Shown one piece after another: positions 6,734-13,892 of a stretch of DNA of 16,334 nt (position 1 is its first letter; each line of letters starts with the position of its first letter). The position numbers were made by a program, and so were the translations under genes. The DNA is taken from the NCBI GenBank assembly GCA_900550135.1, contig URQO01000042.1, forward strand, positions 1 to 16,334. Direction: 5' to 3'. Source of the stretch: an uncultured Eubacterium sp. (GTDB lineage Bacteria; Bacillota; Clostridia; Lachnospirales; Lachnospiraceae). The notes below the pieces were generated by a model, which had not been told where the DNA came from, did not search any database, and saw only the letters and a list, made by a program, of their open reading frames with translations.

Positions 6734-6882
6734 AAATGATATGCGTAAATCGACAAAATAAACTTAAAGGTTTATTTTTTATATTATAACATAGAAAAAA
6801 ATCCTTGTAATTAAAATAATATTTTATTTGATTTATTTCTAATCATTATAGGCATAATATAAACTACAATAAGGAATAAAAT

Positions 6883-8751
6883 ATGAGAAAACTAGCATTA
6901 AGTGATGAAATATTAATGAAAATTGAAAATCCAGCAAGATATATTGGTGGAGAAGTAAATATGGTAAAAAAGAATCCGGATAAAGTAGATGTGAGATTTG
7001 CAATGTGTTTTCCGGATGTTTATGATATTGGAATGTCCCATTTAGGTATTCAGATTATTTATGATTTGTTAAACAGACGTAACGATATTTATTGTGAAAG
7101 AGTATATTCTCCGTGGACTGATTTAGACAAAATTATGAGGGAAAAACATATACCTTTATTTTCAATAGAAACTCAGAATCCTATAAAAGATTTTGATTTT
7201 CTTGGCATAACCATTCAGTATGAAATGTGTTATACCAACATATTACAGGTATTGGATTTAAGCGGTATTCCACTATATGCTTCTGACCGAACAGAAGATG
7301 ATCCTATTGTTATGGGTGGAGGACCATGTACTTACAATCCCGAACCTGTTGCAGATTTTTTTGATTTGTTTTATATGGGTGAAGGTGAAACGGAATTTTA
7401 TCACCTTATTGATTTATACAAAGAAAATAAAGCAAAAGGTGGCACGAAAAGAGATTTCCTTGAAATGGCTGCCAGCATACCGTGTATGTATGTTCCAATG
7501 TTTTATGATGTAACATACAATGATGACGGTACAGTAAAGGAAATTAAATGCAACAATCCAAATATTAACCCTATAGTTAGAAAAGATATTGTGCTTGATT
7601 TTGATGGAGTTGCATATCCTGACAAGCCTGTTGTACCATTTACCAAAGTGGTGCAGGACAGATGTGTACTTGAAGTACAACGTGGATGTATAAGAGAATG
7701 TCGTTTTTGTCAGGCAGGCTCAGTTTACAAGCCACTTAGAGAGAAAAGACTTGAAACATTAAAAAGAATTGCACTGACTCAACTTAAAACCACAGGTCAT
7801 GATGAGATTTCCCTAAGTTCTCTTAGTACCAGTGATTATAGTCAGTTGCAGGAACTTATAGATTTTTTGATGGAAGAATGTAAAAAGAAAAAAATAAATA
7901 TATCACTTCCATCTCTTCGTATAGATGCATTTTCTCTTGATATTATGAGTAAGGTTCAGGATGTAAAGAAAAGTTCAATAACTTTTGCACCTGAAGCAGG
8001 AACTCAGCGTATGAGAAATGTTATCAATAAAGGGCTTAGTGAAGAAGATATTTTGAATGGATGTAAGCAGGCATTTATAGGTGGATGGAATAAAGTTAAA
8101 CTTTATTTTATGCTTGGACAGCCTACAGAAACAAATGAAGATGTAGATGGCATTATGGATTTGTGCGAAAAGATTGCAGAGTTATATTATGAAACAGTTC
8201 CTAAGGAACAAAGACATGGAAAATGTCAGATTACTGCAAGTTCTTCTTTTTTTGTGCCAAAACCATTTACACCATTTCAGTGGGCACCTATGTGTACAGC
8301 AAAAAACTTTTTAGACAAGGCACATAGGGTAAACGATAAGTTAAAAACATTATTAAATAAAAAAAGTATCAGATACAACTGGCATGAATCAGATATTAGT
8401 ATATTGGAAGGGCTTTTGGCAAGGGGAGACAGAAGATTATCCTCTTTGCTTGTTAATGTATACAAAAAAGGTGGAATATATGATTCATGGTCTGAATGTC
8501 ATAGCAAAGAAATTTGGGATCAGGCTATTTCAGAAGAAAATATTGACATGGATTTTTATATAACAAGAGAAAGAAAAGAAGATGAAGTTTTTCCATGGGA
8601 TTTTATTGACACAGGTGTTACTAAAAAATTCCTTTTAAATGAGTGGCACAACGCTCATGATGAAAAAGTTACACCAAACTGTAGAATGCAGTGTTCAGGA
8701 TGTGGTGCGGCAAGTTTCAAAGGAGGTGTTTGTTTTGAGAATAAGAATTAG
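6883..8751 (+). CDS. TIGR03960-type radical SAM protein with B12-binding-like N domain
   Basis: This is a 622-residue radical SAM enzyme of unknown reaction. Residues about 30-180 resemble the cobalamin-binding-like domain of this family (VDVRFAMCFPDVYDIGMSHLGI, MGGGPCTYNPEP), but the classical DxHxxG cobalamin motif is not evident. The catalytic cluster motif is C269-x3-C273-x2-C276 in RGCIRECRFCQAG, which binds the 4Fe-4S cluster that cleaves S-adenosylmethionine. A second C-x3-C-x2-C is at C600, C604 and C607 near the C-terminus, with C617 after it. The ribosome site AAGGAA (6871-6876) is six bases before the ATG. Its last 17 bases overlap the next gene, whose product (DUF2344) is known to be encoded beside, or fused to, this family. 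That linkage supports a joint function, probably on RNA or the translation machinery given the RNase gene downstream. Confidence 0.9.
   Translation: MRKLALSDEILMKIENPARYIGGEVNMVKKNPDKVDVRFAMCFPDVYDIGMSHLGIQIIYDLLNRRNDIYCERVYSPWTDLDKIMREKHIPLFSIETQNPIKDFDFLGITIQYEMCYTNILQVLDLSGIPLYASDRTEDDPIVMGGGPCTYNPEPVADFFDLFYMGEGETEFYHLIDLYKENKAKGGTKRDFLEMAASIPCMYVPMFYDVTYNDDGTVKEIKCNNPNINPIVRKDIVLDFDGVAYPDKPVVPFTKVVQDRCVLEVQRGCIRECRFCQAGSVYKPLREKRLETLKRIALTQLKTTGHDEISLSSLSTSDYSQLQELIDFLMEECKKKKINISLPSLRIDAFSLDIMSKVQDVKKSSITFAPEAGTQRMRNVINKGLSEEDILNGCKQAFIGGWNKVKLYFMLGQPTETNEDVDGIMDLCEKIAELYYETVPKEQRHGKCQITASSSFFVPKPFTPFQWAPMCTAKNFLDKAHRVNDKLKTLLNKKSIRYNWHESDISILEGLLARGDRRLSSLLVNVYKKGGIYDSWSECHSKEIWDQAISEENIDMDFYITRERKEDEVFPWDFIDTGVTKKFLLNEWHNAHDEKVTPNCRMQCSGCGAASFKGGVCFENKN
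8721..8726 (+). promoter_or_regulatory. AGGAGG ribosome site that fixes a TTG start at 8735
   Basis: A perfect AGGAGG inside the end of the radical SAM gene lies eight bases before an in-frame TTG at 8735-8737. Translation from there gives MRIRIRFAKQG, the expected N-terminus of the DUF2344 family. The in-frame ATG at 8639 has no comparable ribosome site and would add 32 residues of read-through sequence unlike the family. Confidence 0.85.
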
Positions 8752-9406
8752 ATTTGCAAAACAAGGCATAATGAAATTTATCGGTCACCTTGATATGGTC
8801 AGATATTTTCAGAAAGTTATGCGTAGGGCAGATGTGGACGTGTGTTATTCTGAAGGATTTTCACCACATCAGAAAATGTCATTTGCGGCACCACTTAGTG
8901 TTGGAATTATAAGCAAAGGTGAGTATTTTGATTTGGAAGTAAATTCAACAGATTCATCAGAAAAGATGTTGGAACGCTTAAACAACCAAAATGTTGAAGG
9001 CGTAGAGGTATTAAGTTACAAACTGCTAAAAGACAGTGACAAAAAGGCAATGTCAATAGTTGCTGCTGCAGATTATTTTGTTTATACAGATTTGTTTTCT
9101 AAAGAAATGGTTGAAAAGTTCTATAATCAAAAAGAAATCACCATACTAAAAAAAACAAAAAGAAGTGAAAAAATAGTAGATATAAAACCTATGATTCACA
9201 AATTATCAGTTGATAAAAATGGTATTTTCATGCAGGTTGACCAGGGGAGTGTTTCAAATCTTAAACCTGATTTGGTTGTGGAAGCATTGTCCCAATATAC
9301 AGGCATCAAATTACCTGATTTTGTACAGTATGAAAGACTTGACATGTATTATATAGAAAACAATGAATTAAAGTCACTAGATGACGTAGGAGGACAAATT
9401 GGATAA
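8735..9406 (+). CDS. radical SAM-linked protein, TIGR03936 / DUF2344
   Basis: This is a 223-residue partner of the preceding radical SAM enzyme, of unknown biochemical role. The family signature is clear in the first 60 residues: RIRFAKQGIMKFIGHLDMVRYF, then MRRADVDVCYSEGFSPHQKM, then PLSVGIISKGEYFDL. No catalytic residues are known to me. The start is taken as TTG 8735 because of the AGGAGG at 8721-8726 and the family N-terminus; the longer frame from 8639 is rejected. It overlaps the upstream gene by 17 bases and the downstream RNase gene by 8 bases, so all three are translated as a coupled unit. The family is sometimes fused to its radical SAM partner in other bacteria, which supports a physical complex. 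Confidence 0.88.
   Translation: MRIRIRFAKQGIMKFIGHLDMVRYFQKVMRRADVDVCYSEGFSPHQKMSFAAPLSVGIISKGEYFDLEVNSTDSSEKMLERLNNQNVEGVEVLSYKLLKDSDKKAMSIVAAADYFVYTDLFSKEMVEKFYNQKEITILKKTKRSEKIVDIKPMIHKLSVDKNGIFMQVDQGSVSNLKPDLVVEALSQYTGIKLPDFVQYERLDMYYIENNELKSLDDVGGQIG
9388..9393 (+). promoter_or_regulatory. AGGAGG ribosome site for the TTG start at 9399
   Basis: A perfect AGGAGG lies five bases before TTG 9399-9401, inside the end of the DUF2344 gene. The resulting N-terminus MDNKLVISKVLN fits the RNase E/G family and no nearby ATG does. A strong site seems to compensate for the rare start codon, as in the gene before it. Confidence 0.8.
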
Positions 9407-10511
9407 TAAATTAGTAATTTCAAAGGTATTAAATCATAAGTTAGGATTTCAGTTTAGAGACAATGTTTTATTAAACATTCAGGATTTTGAATCAAAATCT
9501 CTTGTGGACAATATTTATATGGGGTATGTAAAAGATGTTGTTAAAAATTTAAATGCTGTTTTTGTTGAGTTTGGAAGAGATAAAAAAGGTTTTCTGTCCT
9601 TGAAAGATTACCCGGGAGTTGTAAAAGAGGGTGACAAAATGCTGGTACAGGTTAGAAGTGACAAAGTAAAAACAAAAGATTATCTTTTAAGATGGAAACT
9701 CAATATACCAAAAGAATGTTTGATTTTAACAGTTGGTGATTCATCTGTTAATGTTTCAAGAAAAATAAAGGATAAAGAAACAAGAGAACATCTTAAAGAA
9801 ATTTTGTCAGATTATGTAACTGAAGAGTACGGTTTTATTGTAAGAACTGATGCTTTAAAATATACAGATGAAGATATTTTTATTATTGCAGACACGCTTA
9901 TTGACAAGTTTGCCGCACTTAAATTAAAACAGCTTCATTCAACTCCAAAAACACTTGTATATAAGAAGCATAATACAATTGAAAAATGCAGAGAGTTTTT
10001 AAAGAAAACTGATGGAGTTATTATTACTGATATTCCTGAAATTTATGACAAGTTACAAAGTCGTGACATTGAAGTAGCATTTAATGATGATTCAAAAGTA
10101 AATCTTATAAATAAATATGCATTAAAGAAAAATTTGGATGATGCTTTAGCAAGAAAAGTATGGTTGAAATCAGGTGCATATTTAATTATCGAACAGACCG
10201 AAGCAATGACTGTAATTGATGTAAACACAGGAAAAGCTGATTTAAAAACAGATAGAGAAAATACAATTATACGCATAAATGATGAAGCTGCAAGGGAAAT
10301 TGCAAGACATCTTAGACTTAGAAATATTTCAGGTACAATTGTTGTTGATTTCATTAATATGAAAAAGTTAAGTTATGAACCTTTACTTGAAAATATGAGA
10401 GAATATCTTTCTGTTGATGCAGTTACAACTATTGCAGTTGATGTTACAGAACTTGGATTAATGGAAATAACAAGAAAGAAACAGGAGAAACCTTTAAAAG
10501 ATTTCTTTTAA
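9399..10511 (+). CDS. rng: ribonuclease E/G family protein (Rng-like), compact form
   Basis: This is a 370-residue endoribonuclease of the RNase E/G family, acting on 5'-monophosphorylated RNA and rRNA precursors in the cytoplasm. Residues about 35-95 form the S1-like RNA-binding domain (DNIYMGYVKDVVKNLNAVFVEFG, KKGFLSL). The DNase I-like catalytic part carries the two magnesium aspartates, D274 in VIDVNTGKA and D317 in VVDFINM, equivalent to E. coli RNase E D303 and D346. The protein stops shortly after ELGLMEITRKK and has no CPxC zinc-link motif, through which the E. coli enzymes dimerise, so its oligomer must differ. It is shorter than E. coli RNase G (489 residues). It starts at TTG 9399 behind AGGAGG and overlaps the preceding gene by 8 bases. 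In many Clostridia this trio is followed by rplU and rpmA; here it is followed by a transport-type lipoprotein gene. Confidence 0.9.
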   Translation: MDNKLVISKVLNHKLGFQFRDNVLLNIQDFESKSLVDNIYMGYVKDVVKNLNAVFVEFGRDKKGFLSLKDYPGVVKEGDKMLVQVRSDKVKTKDYLLRWKLNIPKECLILTVGDSSVNVSRKIKDKETREHLKEILSDYVTEEYGFIVRTDALKYTDEDIFIIADTLIDKFAALKLKQLHSTPKTLVYKKHNTIEKCREFLKKTDGVIITDIPEIYDKLQSRDIEVAFNDDSKVNLINKYALKKNLDDALARKVWLKSGAYLIIEQTEAMTVIDVNTGKADLKTDRENTIIRINDEAAREIARHLRLRNISGTIVVDFINMKKLSYEPLLENMREYLSVDAVTTIAVDVTELGLMEITRKKQEKPLKDFF

Positions 10512-10542
10512 TATATTTGATTAATATAAAATTGGAGTAATT

Positions 10543-12117
10543 ATGTTTAAAAAAATTGTTGCAGTTTTTATATCCGTTACAATGATATTATCATTGTGGG
10601 GATGTGACAACGAAAGTGAAGGGGAAAAAACTGTTGATTTGTCGTGGTATATAAACTTCTCATGGTTTGCTACAAAGTGGGGAGAAAATATGGTATCAAA
10701 GGCAATAACCAAAAAGACAGGATGTAATATTGATTTTGTTACACCATCAGGTGATCCTAATGAAAAGTTGGATTCAATGATTGCAAGTGACACATTACCT
10801 GATTTGATTACTCTTGGCTGGTGGGAACCGGAAATAAGCCAGATGGTAGAAGGAGACAAAGTTTATGCCCTTGATACATTGGCAGACAAATATGATACAT
10901 ATTTTTATAAAGTGATTAATGATGAAGTGGTAAGTTGGCACAAAGCAGATGACGGACATTTGTATCAGTATCCAAATTCAGCTTGTTCACCATCAGATTA
11001 TGACAAGTATGACAACCTTGCATCTAACGAAACTTTTTTGGTAAGAAAAGATATGTATGAGGCAATTGGAAAGCCGGATATGACTACACCGGAAGGGTTT
11101 GTTAAGGCTGTTAAAAAAGCAGCAAAAATGTTTCCGACAATTGATGGAAAAGAAATGATTCCTGTTGGATGTACTCAATTTAATAATATTGGTTGTGATT
11201 CTTTTGACAACTATTTGTTGGACTTTTTGGCAGTACCTTATACAGATAAAAATGGAAAGGCAATAGATCGTCTAAAAAACAAAAGTTATGTAAAATGGTT
11301 AAAGGCATATAACAAACTTGGTCGTGAAGGATTATTGAAAGATGAAATTTTTCTTGATTCAAGAACGCAGATGTCTGAAAAGATTAATAATGGTCAGTAT
11401 TTTTGTATGATATATCAGTATACTGATTTGGCTGATCAGGAAAAAAATCTCTATGCAAAGGATAAAGATAGTATTTACATAGCTGTTGATGGACCTAAGA
11501 ATCTAAATGGTGATGATTATACATTACCTGGAACAAGTGTTAATGGATGGACAGTTACACTTATTTCAAAAAACTGCAAGAATCCTGACAAAGCAATAAA
11601 ACTTCTTACTTACCTTATAAGTGAAGAAGGACAGAAAATGACATGGCTTGGTGTGGAAGGAAAAACATGGGATTACAATGATGAAGGTCTTCCTGAATTA
11701 AAGAAAAATGTCAAAGAGATTCTTAACACAGACAGGGAAACTTTTGATAAAAAATACGGTGCCGATTCCTGTTATTGGATGATGCAAAATGATGCGTTGG
11801 GATCACAATGGATAAAGGATGATATAAACAATCCTGTTACCCAGCTAAAACAATGGACATATCCATATACAACGTATGTGGGGCAATATACAATAACTTT
11901 TGATTCAAATTCTGAAATTGGAAAATTAAAAAACTCTTTGGATGAAAAGTGGGGAGAAACTCTTCCTAAATTATTGCTTGCAGAATCTGATGAAGAGTTT
12001 GATTCCATTTATGATTCGTTTATGAAAGCGCGTTACAAAAATGGATATAATAAAGTTTTAAAAGCACTTACAAAACAAATGAACATTAATATAAAAAAAT
12101 TAGGTTTAGATAAATAA
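10543..12117 (+). CDS. LplA-type extracellular solute-binding lipoprotein
   Basis: This is a 524-residue family 1 solute-binding protein, close in length to B. subtilis LplA. The N-terminus is a lipoprotein signal: FKKIVAVFISVTMILSLWGC with the lipidated cysteine at C21, an acceptable lipobox with an unusual Trp at -2. The mature protein has the family features DLSWYINFSWFATKWGENM (about 32-50), SDTLPDLITLGWWEPEI (about 83-99) and NGWTVTLISKNCKNPDKAIKL. Aromatic richness suggests a carbohydrate or oligosaccharide ligand, but no specific one can be named. No permease or ATPase gene is adjacent. Its stop shares one base with the start of the sensor kinase, so it may serve as a sensing co-receptor, as a supplier for permeases encoded elsewhere, or both. 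The ribosome site is GGAG at 10534-10537. Only 31 bases separate it from rng and no terminator lies between. Confidence 0.9.
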   Translation: MFKKIVAVFISVTMILSLWGCDNESEGEKTVDLSWYINFSWFATKWGENMVSKAITKKTGCNIDFVTPSGDPNEKLDSMIASDTLPDLITLGWWEPEISQMVEGDKVYALDTLADKYDTYFYKVINDEVVSWHKADDGHLYQYPNSACSPSDYDKYDNLASNETFLVRKDMYEAIGKPDMTTPEGFVKAVKKAAKMFPTIDGKEMIPVGCTQFNNIGCDSFDNYLLDFLAVPYTDKNGKAIDRLKNKSYVKWLKAYNKLGREGLLKDEIFLDSRTQMSEKINNGQYFCMIYQYTDLADQEKNLYAKDKDSIYIAVDGPKNLNGDDYTLPGTSVNGWTVTLISKNCKNPDKAIKLLTYLISEEGQKMTWLGVEGKTWDYNDEGLPELKKNVKEILNTDRETFDKKYGADSCYWMMQNDALGSQWIKDDINNPVTQLKQWTYPYTTYVGQYTITFDSNSEIGKLKNSLDEKWGETLPKLLLAESDEEFDSIYDSFMKARYKNGYNKVLKALTKQMNINIKKLGLDK

Positions 12118-13892
12118 TGAAAAAGAAATCTGAAAAATTTAAATTATCTTTATGTAATAAAATAATTCTTATAATTGTTGTTGCATTATTGGTATGCACA
12201 ATTTTATGGACTATAATTATGTTTTTTAATATGGCAAGCAATGCAAAAGACGTTGCCCTTGCCACTGAAAAGACCAACATGTTTGATGTTTCAAGTCAGT
12301 TTAAGGATGTTGAAGAAACATGTTATCTGGTTCAGCAGATTATTTTACATAAACAGGAAATATATGACTATATTGCAAAAGTTCAAAAAAATAAGGATTT
12401 AAATACTGTAGAAAAAATTGAGTTTTATAACACACAAATATCCTCAATAGACTATATGATTAATATTAACCCTTATATCAACAATGTAAGACTTTTTGTA
12501 AATGCAAATATTACGGAAAAAGAACCAAGTTTTTATAATATTGAAAAAATGAAACAGTTGTCGTTTTACAATAATTATAAAAACAATGAATGGGTGTTTG
12601 ATTATAAGGATACTTTAAATAATAAAAAAGACGATAGTAGATTGGCTGCAATTTTAACAGATGTTTATGATGATGACGGAAAGAAAATTGCGGTGTTGGA
12701 GGTATCTACAGATTTGAACAATCTGTTTTCAGATTTTTATAACAACAAATCTGATGAGTTTAGTTGTTTTGTTTCCGATGAAGGAAAAATATACAGTGAT
12801 GAAAAAAAAGTAAACATTGTAAATAAAAATAAAAAAGATATTTATAAATTTGTCAAAGGAAAGAAATCAGATAGTATTTTATCAGATTTTAATGATAAAA
12901 GTTGCGTTGTCTCAACACTAAGATGCTCTTCTTTAAAAGGAACATATGTACACGCGGACAGAATTGATTTAACAGTAAGCTCTTACTACAAAGGACAATT
13001 ATCATATTTTGCGGTAGTTATTGCTTCAACTATTATATTTATCATAATTATTGTGTTTATCATTAAAAATTCATTTGCCAGATTTAACAGATTGACTGTT
13101 GAAGTAAGTAACATAAAAAATGGTACTGTAAAAAAACTTACTGAAAAAGGAAATGATGAGATTTCTGAGCTTGGCAAGCAAATAAACAGTATGATAAACT
13201 CTCTTGAAAAGTTAAATCAGGAAAATATAAATAGAGAATTACTTGCTAAAAATGCTGAAATCAGGTCGTTACAGAATCAGATTAATGCTCATTTTATGTA
13301 TAATGTATTAGAGACTATTAAAATGATGGCTGAAATCAAAGAAGAATATGACATTAGCGATGCAGTAACAACACTTGGAAATATGTTCAGGTATAGCATG
13401 CAATGGTCGTCAGGCATGGTTGAACTTGAAAAAGAAATAAATAATATAAAGAATTATTTAGAACTGATGAATTTACGTCAGGATTATGAAATATATTTGT
13501 CATTAAATATTCCAGAAGAACTGATGAAAGTTAAAATTCCCAAAATGTCGCTTCAGCCTTTGGTGGAAAATTCAGTTTGCCATGGAATAGAAGATATGGC
13601 AGAAGATACAAGTATTTATATAAAATCATTTGTTAAGGATGATTGTGTGATAATAGAAGTTTCGGATTTAGGTGTTGGTATGTCGGAAGAAAAACTTGCC
13701 GAAATCAGAAACAGAATAAATGATACAACTACATTTGATGATGCAAGAGAACATGGCAGAGCGTTATATAATGTCCAGCAGAGAATTAAAATGTATTTCG
13801 GAAAGGAATATGGATTATCAGTTTATTCCCAAGAAGGAGCATACACTAAAATTTCGATACAGATTCCATTAGACAAGGAGAAAACGTTATGA
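12117..13892 (+). CDS. YesM-like membrane sensor histidine kinase
   Basis: This is a 591-residue kinase of the YesM / His_kinase (PF06580) class. Order of parts: TM1 at about 15-38, an extracellular sensor region at about 39-296 (probably Cache-like), TM2 at about 297-316, HAMP at about 318-368, then the dimerisation and phospho-acceptor motif QINAHFMYN with H392 (the family consensus is QINPHFLYN). The ATPase domain has N485 in LVENSVCHG, D517 in DLGVGM, and GRALYNVQQRI in place of the usual GIGLxNVxxRL. It should phosphorylate the regulator encoded next. Its ATG shares one base with the solute-binding gene stop, and its TGA overlaps the regulator ATG by four bases (ATGA), so the three products are made together. 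The ribosome site is weak, which fits coupling to the upstream gene. The signal is likely delivered by the lipoprotein. Confidence 0.93.
   Translation: MKKKSEKFKLSLCNKIILIIVVALLVCTILWTIIMFFNMASNAKDVALATEKTNMFDVSSQFKDVEETCYLVQQIILHKQEIYDYIAKVQKNKDLNTVEKIEFYNTQISSIDYMININPYINNVRLFVNANITEKEPSFYNIEKMKQLSFYNNYKNNEWVFDYKDTLNNKKDDSRLAAILTDVYDDDGKKIAVLEVSTDLNNLFSDFYNNKSDEFSCFVSDEGKIYSDEKKVNIVNKNKKDIYKFVKGKKSDSILSDFNDKSCVVSTLRCSSLKGTYVHADRIDLTVSSYYKGQLSYFAVVIASTIIFIIIIVFIIKNSFARFNRLTVEVSNIKNGTVKKLTEKGNDEISELGKQINSMINSLEKLNQENINRELLAKNAEIRSLQNQINAHFMYNVLETIKMMAEIKEEYDISDAVTTLGNMFRYSMQWSSGMVELEKEINNIKNYLELMNLRQDYEIYLSLNIPEELMKVKIPKMSLQPLVENSVCHGIEDMAEDTSIYIKSFVKDDCVIIEVSDLGVGMSEEKLAEIRNRINDTTTFDDAREHGRALYNVQQRIKMYFGKEYGLSVYSQEGAYTKISIQIPLDKEKTL

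Larger units (their letters stand above)
6545..6882. other. 338-base divergent intergenic region, no gene seen
   Basis: This gap separates the divergent PHP and radical SAM genes and is extremely AT-rich. It holds a minus-strand TATAAT at 6614-6619, an inverted repeat ACAAATG/CATTTGT (6624-6630 and 6645-6651), the palindrome TTACGTAA (6658-6665), and a direct repeat AAAAAATTA (6664-6672 and 6675-6683) whose A-tracts are 11 bases apart. It also holds a plus-strand TTGTAA/TATTAT pair (6705-6733), a weak A-T hairpin with a T-run (6755-6780), and a second plus-strand TTGATT/CATAAT pair (6828-6858, 19-base spacer). The radical SAM ribosome site AAGGAA is at 6871-6876. No open frame of convincing length or ribosome site and no structured RNA family was recognised. 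Confidence 0.7.

Noticed and set aside
6755..6780. AAAATAAAC/GTTTATTTT hairpin followed by T residues, possible attenuator
   Set aside because: The nine-base stem has a single G-C pair and would be too unstable; such A-T mirror sequences are common here.
6736..6789. 17-codon open frame just after the candidate promoter, possible leader peptide
   Set aside because: There is no ribosome site, its ATG overlaps the promoter, and the composition is not suggestive of a regulatory peptide.
10512..10542. TATAAA at 10525-10530 as a promoter for the solute-binding gene
   Set aside because: The -35 region is poor, and transcription would start on the ribosome site itself, leaving no usable leader.
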